From CBDHHC01 sp965263345 (GTDB lineage: Bacteria > Pseudomonadota > Alphaproteobacteria > Rhizobiales > CBDHHC01), in assembly GCA_965263345.1 (NCBI GenBank), contig CBDHHC010000016.1:186001-250000 (forward strand): a DNA stretch of 64,000 bases. The letters are read 5' to 3'. The notes beneath the pieces were generated by a model, which worked only from the letters and a program-made list of their open reading frames with translations, searched no databases and was not told the DNA's origin. A program made the translations under genes and the position numbers. Every line of letters starts with the position of its first letter. The first letter of the stretch is position 1. Of the stretch, positions 35,897 through 44,766 are shown in pieces.

Positions 35897-36877
35897 TTGA
35901 AAAGAAAAGTGACAGAGTTGACTTTGATTAAAGAAGTACGAAAGTTAAGGTTAAAAATAACATCTATACTACAGTTAACTATTTTATCTTGCTTCCTGGT
36001 CTCATGCGCAAGCTTACCACAAATATCCCCCCCTGTAGGCCATACCTCACACATTAAAGTAACAACAAAAAATGGCCCTATTAAAATTTTTGTGAGGGAT
36101 GAAGGCCATGGAGACCCAATATTATTACTTCATGGATTTGGCGCAAATATTTTCACATGGCGTTACATCTATCCAGATTTAAGTAAAAAATATCGCGTTA
36201 TTGCAATAGACATGAAAGGCTTTGGAGAGTCCGATAAACCAAATGACAAAGAATATTCGGCATTTGATCAAGCAAAAATAGTACTTAATCTAATTAAAAA
36301 GTTAAAGCTGAATAATGTAACTCTCGTAGGACACTCTTTTGGAGGAAGCGTTGCCCTTGCAACCGTTCTGACAGCGAAAACAAAAAAAAGAATAAAGCGT
36401 CTTATAATTATGGACGGCTTGGCATATGAGCAACCAATTCCATTTTTCTTAAAGGTAATTCGCACCCCAATCATCTCGGATTTGGGAATGGCAATAGTCC
36501 CCCCAGAAGTACATGCCAGAGCATCATTATCTTACTCGTATCAAAACCAAAGCCGTATCACAGACGAAGCAATATCTAATTATGCCAAACCATACTATTC
36601 ACTAGACAGTATGCGAGCAGCCAGACAGACTGCAAAACAACTGGTACCAAAGGATTTATCAAACTACACTAGACTTTATCACAAGATAAAGATGCCAACC
36701 CTTCTTATTTGGTGCCGCCATGACAGGGTTATTCCTCTTATCAATGGCTTTAAACTGCACAGCAACTTACCAAACTCAAGTTTAGAAGTTATCGGTGATT
36801 GCGGTCACATCCCGCATGAAGAGGCCCCAACCGAAACCGTCAATTCCATTTTAAGCTTCTTAAAAGAAAAATCTTAG
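35897..36877 (+). CDS. Alpha/beta hydrolase lipoprotein
   Basis: Up to 326 residues. The N-terminus has a basic stretch, a hydrophobic segment and the lipobox 'LVSC' near residue 36, so the enzyme is probably lipid-anchored on the periplasmic side. The hydrolase domain shows the oxyanion 'LLHGFGANIFTW', the nucleophile elbow 'GHSFGGS' (near 145), the acid in 'WCRHDRVIP' (near 275) and the His in 'GDCGHIPHEEAP' (near 303). The start is uncertain: no ATG is near, and TTG 35897 or GTG 35909 are options. Resembles the epoxide-hydrolase / MhpC-like group; substrate unknown. Confidence 0.85.
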   Translation: MKRKVTELTLIKEVRKLRLKITSILQLTILSCFLVSCASLPQISPPVGHTSHIKVTTKNGPIKIFVRDEGHGDPILLLHGFGANIFTWRYIYPDLSKKYRVIAIDMKGFGESDKPNDKEYSAFDQAKIVLNLIKKLKLNNVTLVGHSFGGSVALATVLTAKTKKRIKRLIIMDGLAYEQPIPFFLKVIRTPIISDLGMAIVPPEVHARASLSYSYQNQSRITDEAISNYAKPYYSLDSMRAARQTAKQLVPKDLSNYTRLYHKIKMPTLLIWCRHDRVIPLINGFKLHSNLPNSSLEVIGDCGHIPHEEAPTETVNSILSFLKEKS

Positions 36878-37037
36878 TACAGATAGAAAAACTATAGAAA
36901 ACATTAGTTTCAATAAATTATTCCTAGAATTATTTTCCTAAAAACAAGACAATAATGCAATAAACAGTGTTAAATCTCATATTTCTGCCTAACTTATTTT
37001 GTCTCATATAAACCTGCAAGGGCCAAATAACAGATAG

Positions 37038-38147
37038 ATGAAAATGAAGATTGCAGATCTTAATCAAATAGTTTCGCATATCAAAAACCAAAATGGTTTC
37101 ATTTTTGGCAACAGAGATGGCTACAAGTTCATTGATTGCACCTCAAAAGAAAAACATCACATTGATTATCCAATAAGACATGAATGCCGAGGAATAAAGT
37201 TCTCTCCTGAGGGCACAACAATTGCCAGACCTTTACATAAATTTTTCAAAATACAGACAACAGATACTAAACTGGAAAATATCTTCGCGTCTCAGACACC
37301 TTATGAGGTAACTGAAAAAATATCTGGTGTTATGATTCATGGGGCCATGATCTACAATGCAATCGTTTTCATGAGCCGGCGTGGTCGAACTCAAATTGCA
37401 GTTGAAGCAGAACAATTCTTAACCGATAAAGTTGCGTCAGAGTGCAGAAATTTACTGGTTAGTGGTTATACACCTATCTTCCTTTACAGTTCACCCAAAA
37501 TTAATAAAACACACACAACCAAACATTCAAAATTAACACTTATAGCCATACGTAATACTATTGAAGGAGATTATCTAAACCTTGATGAGACCCAAAAAAA
37601 TGCTGAAAAAATGAAGTTACCATCCTTGCGAAAGGTTTCTAAAAACTGGAAAAGCACCACAGACTTCATTAGCTTCATAAAGCACCTAAAAAATAATGAG
37701 GGACTTGTCATACGTTTTAAAAATAATTTATGGCTAGAAATTCACTGCCCCAATGAGCTGGAAAAACGTTGCATAAAAAACGGGATAGAAACAGAAAAAG
37801 ATATCTTATCTTTAGTTTTAAATGACAGACTAGAGTTTATACTCCCTCACCTAACAGTCTCTGAAAGAAGAGACATAGAAAAATATAAAAACGCATTTCA
37901 AAATGGCATCAGGAATGCAACACGACAAATTAATCAAATAATTGAGCGTGAAAAACATAAGAAAATCCCCCTACCTAATATGCAACGTGAAGACATTTCT
38001 CCCCTAATTAGATCATTGGCAGTTTCTATACAAACAGGACGATACAACTGTCCCAAAGAAGCCATTCACTCAGTCCTAGTAGAACAGACGAAAAATAACC
38101 TTGATATTGACACGGTCAGAGATTTATTTAATGCAAAATGGCATTAA
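37038..38147 (+). CDS. T4 RNA ligase 1-like protein with altered catalytic motifs
   Basis: 369 residues. The upstream block 'RHECRGIKFSPEGTTIARPLHKFFKI' in its parts matches Rnl1-type RNA ligases (ecRGi-F...RP-xKFF). The adenylation motif is 'EKISG' with Lys94, close to Lys99 of T4 Rnl1, but the usual KxDG Asp is Ser. Motif III reads 'TPIFLYSSP' with Leu149 where a Glu is expected. Motif IV 'EGLVIR' (221-226) is intact. Motif V reads 'LWLEIH' without the two lysines. It may therefore bind RNA or adenylate without ligating. It ends 5 bp from the 3' end of rnpB in convergent orientation. Confidence 0.7.
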   Translation: MKMKIADLNQIVSHIKNQNGFIFGNRDGYKFIDCTSKEKHHIDYPIRHECRGIKFSPEGTTIARPLHKFFKIQTTDTKLENIFASQTPYEVTEKISGVMIHGAMIYNAIVFMSRRGRTQIAVEAEQFLTDKVASECRNLLVSGYTPIFLYSSPKINKTHTTKHSKLTLIAIRNTIEGDYLNLDETQKNAEKMKLPSLRKVSKNWKSTTDFISFIKHLKNNEGLVIRFKNNLWLEIHCPNELEKRCIKNGIETEKDILSLVLNDRLEFILPHLTVSERRDIEKYKNAFQNGIRNATRQINQIIEREKHKKIPLPNMQREDISPLIRSLAVSIQTGRYNCPKEAIHSVLVEQTKNNLDIDTVRDLFNAKWH

Positions 38148-38152
38148 AAAAA

Positions 38153-38542
38153 CCAGTTGACCTGTAAGCCGGGTTCTGTACGAGATAAACTCGTGATGAC
38201 CATTCATCTGGGACGTACATTACTGCACGCCTCAAGCAACCTACCCGAACAGCTAATCTGGGAAAAATTGAAAACAGTCTCCTGTTCTCGCGCTATTCCT
38301 ATTCGGTTTTGCTCCCGGTGGGGTTTACCATGCCGTATATGTTACCAGATACGCGGTGCGCTCTTACCGCACCTTTTCACCCTTACCATCATTAAAGAAT
38401 GGCGGTTTGCTTTCTGTGGCACTTTCCCTGAGGTCGCCCTCGCCGGGTGTTACCCGGCACCGTTTTCCCATGGAGCCCGGACTTTCCTCCCCGTGGCAAA
38501 TACGCGCCAATACAAATACGAAGCGGCCATCCAGTCAACTGG
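38153..38542 (-). ncRNA. rnpB: RNase P RNA
   Basis: About 390 nt. The 5' part contains the hallmark 'GAGGAAAGTCCGGGCTCCA' (minus strand, near 38490), and the 3' end reads 'ACAGAACCCGGCTTACAG'. The P1 helix is visible as CCAGTTGAC at the 5' end pairing with GTCAACTGG at the 3' end, followed by a run of seven T residues. This RNA is the catalytic part of RNase P, which matures tRNA 5' ends. Boundaries set at the P1 helix. The plus-strand open frame across it is a shadow. Confidence 0.95.
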
Positions 38543-38660
38543 CATAAGAGTGACATATAATAATTTAAGACAGATTGAAAACAAAAAAGTGAGTAAACAG
38601 ACATTGTTTACTCACTTCAATAAATATTTACATAAGGCAAAGCGCCTTGATAGCAAAACT

Positions 38661-39764
38661 CTATATCTTGTTTCCAAGAATTCGTTTAGCTTTACGACAA
38701 TAGCGTGCACTGATTGGATTCATGCGTTTTGCACCATGCCCAGCATTATATTTAAGCACCGTACCACAAATAGTCCCACCAGAACGCTTATAAGCACCGG
38801 CAAGATATTTCATACCATACTTAATGTTTGTGTCTGGGTTATAAAGAGCTTTTGTCGTACCTCTAAAGCCCATCATACGAGCCGTAGCGGGTTTAATTTG
38901 CATAAGACCAATTTCACCAGCTCCTCCGCGAACACCAGCACGATAATTGCTTTCAATTCTGACGATCGCATGAGCTAAGTTAACCGGAACACCATATTTA
39001 GAAGCGTGTTTCGCTATGAGAGTTGAATAACGACTCCGGCCTTTGACCTTCGGTGTTGACCTACGCTTGAAGTTCTTGGGTTTAGCAACCTTATATGTTT
39101 TCTTAAAGCTTTTCTTCATGTAACGCTTAGCAGTGACTTTTTCCCCAAGCGCACCTTTGCTCTGCTTCTTAACATATTTTCTTGTAATAGATGTCTTTTT
39201 ATAAACCTTACGCACACGAGTTTTTTGAGCAGAACGTTTTTTATAAACTTTTGCTTTTCGTGTGACCTTAAGATTTTTGCGGGCATATCTTTTCGTAAAA
39301 CGTTTCTTTTTATAAACCTTACGAACGTTATGCTTTTTCACATATCGCCTTTTTACAGAACGTTTTGCAACATTGCGCTCTCGTAAAGAGTTTTTAGATG
39401 TCTCGTCTCGATATCTACGATACCTACGATTATCTTTTACCTTTTGACTTGAGCGACGATCCGAAACTCGATATTTAAGTTTCCGCGTTTCTGAAACCTG
39501 AATTCTCCGTTTCCTGTAAGCTTTTCTTTTAGAAACGCTTCTTTTCAACGAACGATATGGTTTCTTTTTCTCTGCAGTTTTCTTTGTACCTGCACGCGAA
39601 CGAGAAGTTTGACCTTTATCAGCCACTTTAGCTTTTACAACTTTCGGCTTGCTAACAAAATCCTCTTCCCCAAAATTCTCTATAGATAGTGCTGAATTCG
39701 CATAGAATGCGACACCAACAATAGTAATCAAACAGCATGCAAAACTGCGCAATAATCTGCTCAT
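38661..39764 (-). CDS. Lytic transglycosylase with a long hyperbasic linker
   Basis: About 367 residues from the ATG at 39764, which has a GGAGG site. A signal peptide ends near 'ANSALS'. Residues about 45-245 are dominated by Lys, Arg, Tyr, Ser and Val, with repeated 'RKVYKK' and 'KRYVKK' blocks. The C-terminal SLT domain (about 250-367) has the catalytic Glu in 'AIVRIESNYR' (near 271), 'GEIGLMQIKPATARMMGF' and 'LKYNAGHG'. Such enzymes cleave peptidoglycan glycan strands. The basic region could bind anionic polymers such as DNA or teichoic-like or lipid A phosphates; this is a guess. Confidence 0.88.
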   Translation of the reverse strand: MSRLLRSFACCLITIVGVAFYANSALSIENFGEEDFVSKPKVVKAKVADKGQTSRSRAGTKKTAEKKKPYRSLKRSVSKRKAYRKRRIQVSETRKLKYRVSDRRSSQKVKDNRRYRRYRDETSKNSLRERNVAKRSVKRRYVKKHNVRKVYKKKRFTKRYARKNLKVTRKAKVYKKRSAQKTRVRKVYKKTSITRKYVKKQSKGALGEKVTAKRYMKKSFKKTYKVAKPKNFKRRSTPKVKGRSRYSTLIAKHASKYGVPVNLAHAIVRIESNYRAGVRGGAGEIGLMQIKPATARMMGFRGTTKALYNPDTNIKYGMKYLAGAYKRSGGTICGTVLKYNAGHGAKRMNPISARYCRKAKRILGNKI

Positions 39765-40219
39765 TATGCGTTGCCTCCAATTTACTGGATTCACGATATT
39801 CAATAATGTTATTGGAAATTGAATTGACTGGTTTGAACGAACCTTATCTGTGAACCGTTACACTTTACTCATTAGATAAATACCTCAAAGGGCATTTTTC
39901 TAATACTCAATTGAAATTTGTATTTCACAAGTTTTAAGTCTTTGATGCTGCAAATTGCTTAGGTTTTGTATATGAAAATGACATCATAAGAGGCCTTCAA
40001 ATACAAAAGTTAATTTGCAGCAAAAACGGTGCTGATCTAATAGCTTAAAGTTAAGAAAAGCAAGAGTTAAAAATCACAAATAAACACCAAAACCCGCGTC
40101 ATTCCAGCGCAGTTAACTGTAATAATACGAGCTTTATCATCAAATAACAGAGAGAAAATATAGAAATATACAGTAATTGAATGCCATTAATAACAGAGTT
40201 TTAATTGAATATAATAATT
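39765..40219. other. Intergenic region without visible gene
   Basis: About 450 AT-rich bases between two minus-strand genes. No open frame or obvious structured RNA was recognised. It presumably contains the promoter of the lytic transglycosylase gene. Confidence 0.4.
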
Positions 40220-40975
40220 TCATTTATAAGCAATACTATCTTTTAACTTCTCAAGAGTTTTGACAGTCGAGATATCTGCTATTCCATCCACAACTTCCTG
40301 ACGCCAATGAGATTGAAAAGCAAAAACGGCATCCTTTGTTTTCTGATCATATGTCCCAGAAGGAGTGATACCATAACCATATTCCTGCATTAGTTTTTGA
40401 AGATGAGTTATACCATCGCCTTCATCTCCTAAATCAAAACTTATACCATCACAGACAGGTTCAGCTTCCACCCAATGACCAACGCCAGCATGATAAAGCT
40501 GCTCCCAATTAAATGCCTTTCCAGGATCAATTTTACGACCAAAAGCAATATCAGAATGCCCTAAAATATTTTCAGAACGAATATTATGACGCTTGATAAT
40601 ATCAAGGCAAAGGCTCTCAACAGCTTTCATCTGGACATCTGGGAATTCGGGTAAGATAGGCAACATGCTCCCTAGGTTTTGAATTTCAATCCCAATCGAA
40701 CATGAATTTATATCTGTTTCCCCCTTCCAATAAGACACCCCAGCATGCCAGGCACGTTTATCTTCCGCCACCATTTGTACAAGTGAGCCATCATCATCAA
40801 TCAAGTAGTGAGATGAAACTTTAGCTTCAGGGTTGCATAACCACTCAACTGCTTTCTTACCGCAGTTCATCGCAGTGTAATGCAAAATAATATATGTCGG
40901 TTCGAGGCCTTTAAGTCGATCTTCAAAATTAGGAGAAGGAACCCACTCAACTTTTAAATGAGAGAGATTTGTCAA
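40220..40975 (-). CDS. N-acetylmuramoyl-L-alanine amidase with peptidoglycan-binding domain
   Basis: 251 residues. The Amidase_2 domain (about 15-175) has the zinc ligands and surroundings: 'YIILHYTAM' (first His), 'SSHYLIDDDGSLVQMV', 'RAWHAGVSYW', 'GIEIQN' and 'GHSDIAFGRKIDPG' (second His). A C-terminal PG_binding_1 domain follows ('GDGITHLQKLMQEYGYG...FQSHW'). No signal peptide is visible, so it may act in cytoplasmic muropeptide recycling (AmpD/AmiD-like) or be exported another way. The ATG overlaps the stop of the TerB/DnaJ gene, so the two are co-translated. Confidence 0.93.
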   Translation of the reverse strand: MTNLSHLKVEWVPSPNFEDRLKGLEPTYIILHYTAMNCGKKAVEWLCNPEAKVSSHYLIDDDGSLVQMVAEDKRAWHAGVSYWKGETDINSCSIGIEIQNLGSMLPILPEFPDVQMKAVESLCLDIIKRHNIRSENILGHSDIAFGRKIDPGKAFNWEQLYHAGVGHWVEAEPVCDGISFDLGDEGDGITHLQKLMQEYGYGITPSGTYDQKTKDAVFAFQSHWRQEVVDGIADISTVKTLEKLKDSIAYK

Positions 40976-41694
40976 AGACCACGATCCTTTGTGATTTCCT
41001 CATAAGCTTCATTAATTGTTGCCAATTTCTCATTGGCAATTTTAACAAACTCATTAGGAACACCACGAGCAATAAGCTTATCAGGGTGATTTTCTGTAAC
41101 CAACTTGCGATAATGTTTTTTCAAATCAGCATCTGAAATATCGGGAGCAACCTCTAACACATCATAAGGATTTCGTTCTTCTAATTCCACATGACGTGCA
41201 AGCGCATATTTAAATTCAACCTCACTAAAACCAAATCGACGCGAAACATCACTTAGAAATTCTTTTTCTTTAGGATGTATAATCCCATCAGCCTTTGCGA
41301 TATGAAACAGGCCTTCAATCACGTCTTTTAATAAATCTTCATCATCTTCAAAAAGCTTTGCGAGCTGATCGGCATAAGCATCATAGCCAGCGACATCTTG
41401 CTTAGCTAAATTAAACACTCTAGCAACATTTTGCATCTCACCTTCAGGAACTTTAAAAACTTCCTTGAATGCATCAATTTCATCTGCTGTAACAATGCCA
41501 TCAGCCTTGGCCATTTTCGCCCCGAGCGCAATCACCCCTATGGTAAAAGCCACCTGCTTACTGTCTTTATTCGCGGCACCGTCTTTTTCACGGTCCACAG
41601 CAAAATGACCTGCAAGCCCACCAATCAAGGCACCTATCGGTCCACCAACTGCTAATCCAGCAGCAGCTCCAGCTATTTTACCCCAAATCGACAT
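40972..41694 (-). CDS. DjlA-like TerB and DnaJ domain protein
   Basis: 240 residues. The N-terminus is a Gly/Ala-rich membrane-inserting segment ('IAGAAAGLAVGGPIGALIGG'), like that of DjlA. A TerB-type helical domain (about 48-160) has two related halves, 'AKMAKADGIVTADEIDAFK' and 'FHIAKADGIIHPKEKEFL'. A J-domain at the C-terminus (about 172-240) carries the HPD in 'ENHPDKLI', which stimulates DnaK ATPase. It is coupled to a cell wall amidase by a 4-bp overlap; this pairing is common in alphaproteobacteria as far as I recall. Confidence 0.92.
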   Translation of the reverse strand: MSIWGKIAGAAAGLAVGGPIGALIGGLAGHFAVDREKDGAANKDSKQVAFTIGVIALGAKMAKADGIVTADEIDAFKEVFKVPEGEMQNVARVFNLAKQDVAGYDAYADQLAKLFEDDEDLLKDVIEGLFHIAKADGIIHPKEKEFLSDVSRRFGFSEVEFKYALARHVELEERNPYDVLEVAPDISDADLKKHYRKLVTENHPDKLIARGVPNEFVKIANEKLATINEAYEEITKDRGL

Positions 41695-41891
41695 GATTTT
41701 CTTCGCTTTGTATTATAAACACCCATAAAAATGGTCTGCCAAGAATTTGACAAACCATAAAACCTAAAATGAGATTATGTACTAAAAAAGCTTAATTTAA
41801 GACATGTCCTAAATAAAACATAGAACAATCATTCATCCAATATCAGGAAATGATATCATGTTATTAAGGCAAAGCAACTAAGTGAGATATC

Positions 41892-42266
41892 TCAAGCAGC
41901 TTGTTTTTTAGCTTTTGGGATATCTAAACACTGTGATTTAGTAGAGCCAACAATCTCTATTCCCTTAACACCTTTAGCAGCTGTTAGTGGCAACATAACT
42001 TCATAAGGTGTAAGACAGGGAAAATTGATGTCCTCACTGACACATCCGCGTATCATAATCTTCCAATAATCTGGCTGCCGAATATGGGAATTAGGCACGA
42101 GCTCAACCTTCATATGTGCATGAGGTTTTTGCCCTTTAACAATAACAACCCAATATCCTTTATTTATCTGTTTTAATTCGACTCTTTCAAAATCGAGTTG
42201 GCGACACAAATCGACCCCTAAAGGTGCAACATCGATCTGCTCTAGTTGTGTTTGCGAGTGTTGCAT
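41892..42266 (-). CDS. Small hypothetical protein
   Basis: 124 residues, soluble, without signal peptide or membrane helix. It reads as an alpha/beta fold with strands such as 'GYWVVIVKGQKPHAHMKVEL' in parts and 'YWKIMIRGCV', and ends in a short Lys/Ala tail. Three scattered cysteines, no motif known to me. It has its own 200-bp upstream and downstream spaces and is probably transcribed alone. Codon use fits its neighbours, so it is likely a real gene. Confidence 0.5.
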   Translation of the reverse strand: MQHSQTQLEQIDVAPLGVDLCRQLDFERVELKQINKGYWVVIVKGQKPHAHMKVELVPNSHIRQPDYWKIMIRGCVSEDINFPCLTPYEVMLPLTAAKGVKGIEIVGSTKSQCLDIPKAKKQAA

Positions 42267-42543
42267 TTTAAAAACTTTCTATATCTTTAAAATAATTTTC
42301 AACAAGTATCTTATAATCAGAATGATCAATTTCCCAATAAAAAAAATCCATATACTTAAAAAAATGAGCAATAATCCCCACAATAATTGCATTTTAATGT
42401 AATAAAGTTATTTTTCTACAACATATTGCAATGCAATAATTACCTATTCAGGAAAAAATATATAAAAACATAGGCTTAACAACTAATCAGTCCATATAAT
42501 GAATAAGTATTATTAGTACTACTCAGATCTAAAAGAAAAACCT

Positions 42544-43449
42544 ATGCGAGCAGATAAAACAATCCCTCAATCAAGTATCTTTTACGGAAGCCTTGCGATA
42601 ATCGCATTTGGCTTCACATTGCCTGTAACACGACTGGCGATACAGGAATTGGATATAATATTTGTAGGCTTAGGGCGTGCGATTGTGGCGGCAATATTTG
42701 CTACAATAGTCATACTAATTTATTCGCCAAGACTTCCTCCAAAATCAATTTGGATCAGGTTAATTATAACCTCCCTTGGCGTGGTCATTGGCTTCCCTTT
42801 ATTTGCTACGATAGCAATGAAATATGCCAATGCCTCTCATGGTGGTGTAATATTGGCCATCCTTCCTCTTGCAACAGCCATTGCAAGTGTGCCATTTGCC
42901 AACGAACGTCCTTCCCTAGGATTTTGGATATGTGGTATATTAGGAAGCGGTATTGTGATTATATTTGCTTTAAGCGAAAATAATTCTTCTGAAAATCAAA
43001 CAATTGGATTTGGTGATCTATTCTTATTTTTGGCAGTAATCTCAGCAGCAATTGGATATGCTCAAGGCGGGGCCCTCTCAAAAACTCTTGGCGGCTGGCA
43101 AGTCATTTGCTGGGCACTGATTATAGGAGCACCGCTCCTAATACCTGTCATTTTAATCTTTTCAGAAAATGTCAATTATTCTGCTTCAATGCAAGCGTGG
43201 GGAAGTTTTGTATACTTAGCACTAATAAGTCAGTTTTTAGGTTTTTTTGCTTGGAATAAAGCTCTAGCTTCAGGCGGAATCGCTAAAATAGGACAACTCC
43301 AACTTCTGCAACCCTTTGTAACACTGTTAGCATCAGCTTACCTGATCGGAGAATTGATTTCTTACAAACAAATATTATTTGCAATGATTGTAGTGTGTAT
43401 TGTTGCTATTGGACGAAATATGAATGTTGTTGTAAATAAAGATAAGTAA
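42544..43449 (+). CDS. EamA-family (DMT) transporter
   Basis: 301 residues with ten membrane helices in two EamA repeats (about 10-145 and 155-295). Family-typical stretches are 'YGSLAIIAFGFTLPVTRLAI' in parts, 'ANASHGGVILAILPLATAI' and, in the second half, 'LISQFLGFFAWNKALASGG'. DMT proteins export small metabolites, often amino acids. It stands alone; no regulator is adjacent. Substrate not predictable. Confidence 0.9.
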   Translation: MRADKTIPQSSIFYGSLAIIAFGFTLPVTRLAIQELDIIFVGLGRAIVAAIFATIVILIYSPRLPPKSIWIRLIITSLGVVIGFPLFATIAMKYANASHGGVILAILPLATAIASVPFANERPSLGFWICGILGSGIVIIFALSENNSSENQTIGFGDLFLFLAVISAAIGYAQGGALSKTLGGWQVICWALIIGAPLLIPVILIFSENVNYSASMQAWGSFVYLALISQFLGFFAWNKALASGGIAKIGQLQLLQPFVTLLASAYLIGELISYKQILFAMIVVCIVAIGRNMNVVVNKDK

Positions 43450-43499
43450 GTGTCTAAAGAAAAGATGCTTCATCTTAATAACACATATAATAAAAAAAT

Positions 43500-43551
43500 G
43501 AGTCTAATCATAAGCTTATAAAAAAAACAGTAAAAATTAACACATCATTAA
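43500..43551 (+). promoter_or_regulatory. CtrA box and GANTC site upstream of ccrM
   Basis: TTAACACATCATTAA at 43537-43551 is a perfect TTAA-N7-TTAA CtrA site, about 95 bp before the ccrM start. A GANTC methylation site (GAGTC) lies at 43500-43504. In Caulobacter, CtrA activates ccrM late in the cell cycle and GANTC sites occur in that promoter, so this arrangement suggests the same circuit. Confidence 0.78.
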
Positions 43552-43646
43552 CCATTAAGGCGGCAGCATGCCACAAATAAAGAGTATATATCTCTTAGAT
43601 GAGATAATGTAATTAGTGCAGACTTTTTTAAGGTATAAGTAGCGTA

Positions 43647-44753
43647 ATGAAGCGTATGTCGAGTAGAACTATCTCTACAAACCAAATTATCATCGGTGAA
43701 TGCATTACCGAACTCAAAAAGCTTCCAAATAAAAGCGTAGATTTGATCTTTGCGGATCCACCATATAATTTACAGCTTGAAAAAAACCTGCTGAGACCCA
43801 ATAACAATTCCCGCGTTGATGGTGTGCATCATGAATGGGACAAATTTAATAGCTTCACCAGCTATGATGATTTCACCAAAGCCTGGCTGAAAGAATGTCA
43901 TCGTATCTTAAAGAAAGATGGAGCAATTTGGGTGATAGGCTCCTATCATAATATTTTCAGAGTTGGTACGGCTCTTCAGGACGAAGGCTTTTGGATATTA
44001 AATGATGTCATTTGGCGAAAAACAAATCCAATGCCAAATTTCAGAGGCCGTCGTTTTACCAATGCCCATGAAACACTCATCTGGGCTTCAAGAGAAGAGA
44101 AAAGCAAATACTGCTTCAATTATGAATCCATGAAAGCGTTAAATGAAGATTTACAAATGCGTTCAGATTGGCTCCTACCAATCTGTGCTGGCCCAGAGCG
44201 CTTGAAAGATCAAAATGGCAAAAAAGCACACCCAACACAAAAACCAGAAAGCCTGCTTCATCGTGTAATTCTAGCCTCTTCAAACCCGAATGATATAATC
44301 TTAGACCCTTTCTTTGGCACAGGAACCACGGGAGCTGTGGCCAAACGTTTAGGACGTCAATGGATCGGTATTGAACGCGATAGAAACTACGCGCAATTTG
44401 CTCAAGAACGTATAGATCGGGTTTCCACATTATCACCGGATGCTCTGGAAGTGACACAATCCAAACGAGCAGCCCCAAGAGTCCCATTTGGAACTATTAT
44501 TGAGTTAGGCATATTAGAAGCAGGCTCAATATTATACGACTCAAAAGGAAAAGTTTCAGTACAAGTCCGCGCAGATGGAACCCTTGCTGATGGCAAGAGC
44601 CAAGGTTCTATTCATAAAATGGGAGCAACCATTCAAGGCACAGATGCTTGCAACGGATGGACATATTGGCATTTCAAAACGGATGGCACCTTAAAACCAA
44701 TTGATATTTTAAGGCAGGAAGCCAGAGAACAACTAGGGTTAGCGTCGAAATAA
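43647..44753 (+). CDS. ccrM: Cell-cycle-regulated GANTC adenine methyltransferase
   Basis: 368 residues, close to Caulobacter CcrM (358). The catalytic motif DPPY at 37-40 precedes the SAM motif 'FFGTGTTGAVAKRLGRQWIG' (near 221), the order of beta-class N6-adenine methyltransferases. A C-terminal RAMA-type domain (about 270-360, 'GILEAGSILYDSKGKVSVQV') matches the CcrM-specific extension needed for DNA binding. CcrM methylates the adenine in GANTC and ties gene expression to replication. A CtrA box upstream supports cell-cycle control. An internal ATG three codons in is possible. It converges with mutY at a 13-bp gap. Confidence 0.95.
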   Translation: MKRMSSRTISTNQIIIGECITELKKLPNKSVDLIFADPPYNLQLEKNLLRPNNNSRVDGVHHEWDKFNSFTSYDDFTKAWLKECHRILKKDGAIWVIGSYHNIFRVGTALQDEGFWILNDVIWRKTNPMPNFRGRRFTNAHETLIWASREEKSKYCFNYESMKALNEDLQMRSDWLLPICAGPERLKDQNGKKAHPTQKPESLLHRVILASSNPNDIILDPFFGTGTTGAVAKRLGRQWIGIERDRNYAQFAQERIDRVSTLSPDALEVTQSKRAAPRVPFGTIIELGILEAGSILYDSKGKVSVQVRADGTLADGKSQGSIHKMGATIQGTDACNGWTYWHFKTDGTLKPIDILRQEAREQLGLASK

Positions 44754-44766
44754 AAAGGGCTAACTC

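Noticed and set aside
38157..38978. 273-codon plus-strand open frame
   Set aside because: It runs antisense to RNase P RNA and the transglycosylase gene, and has no protein features.
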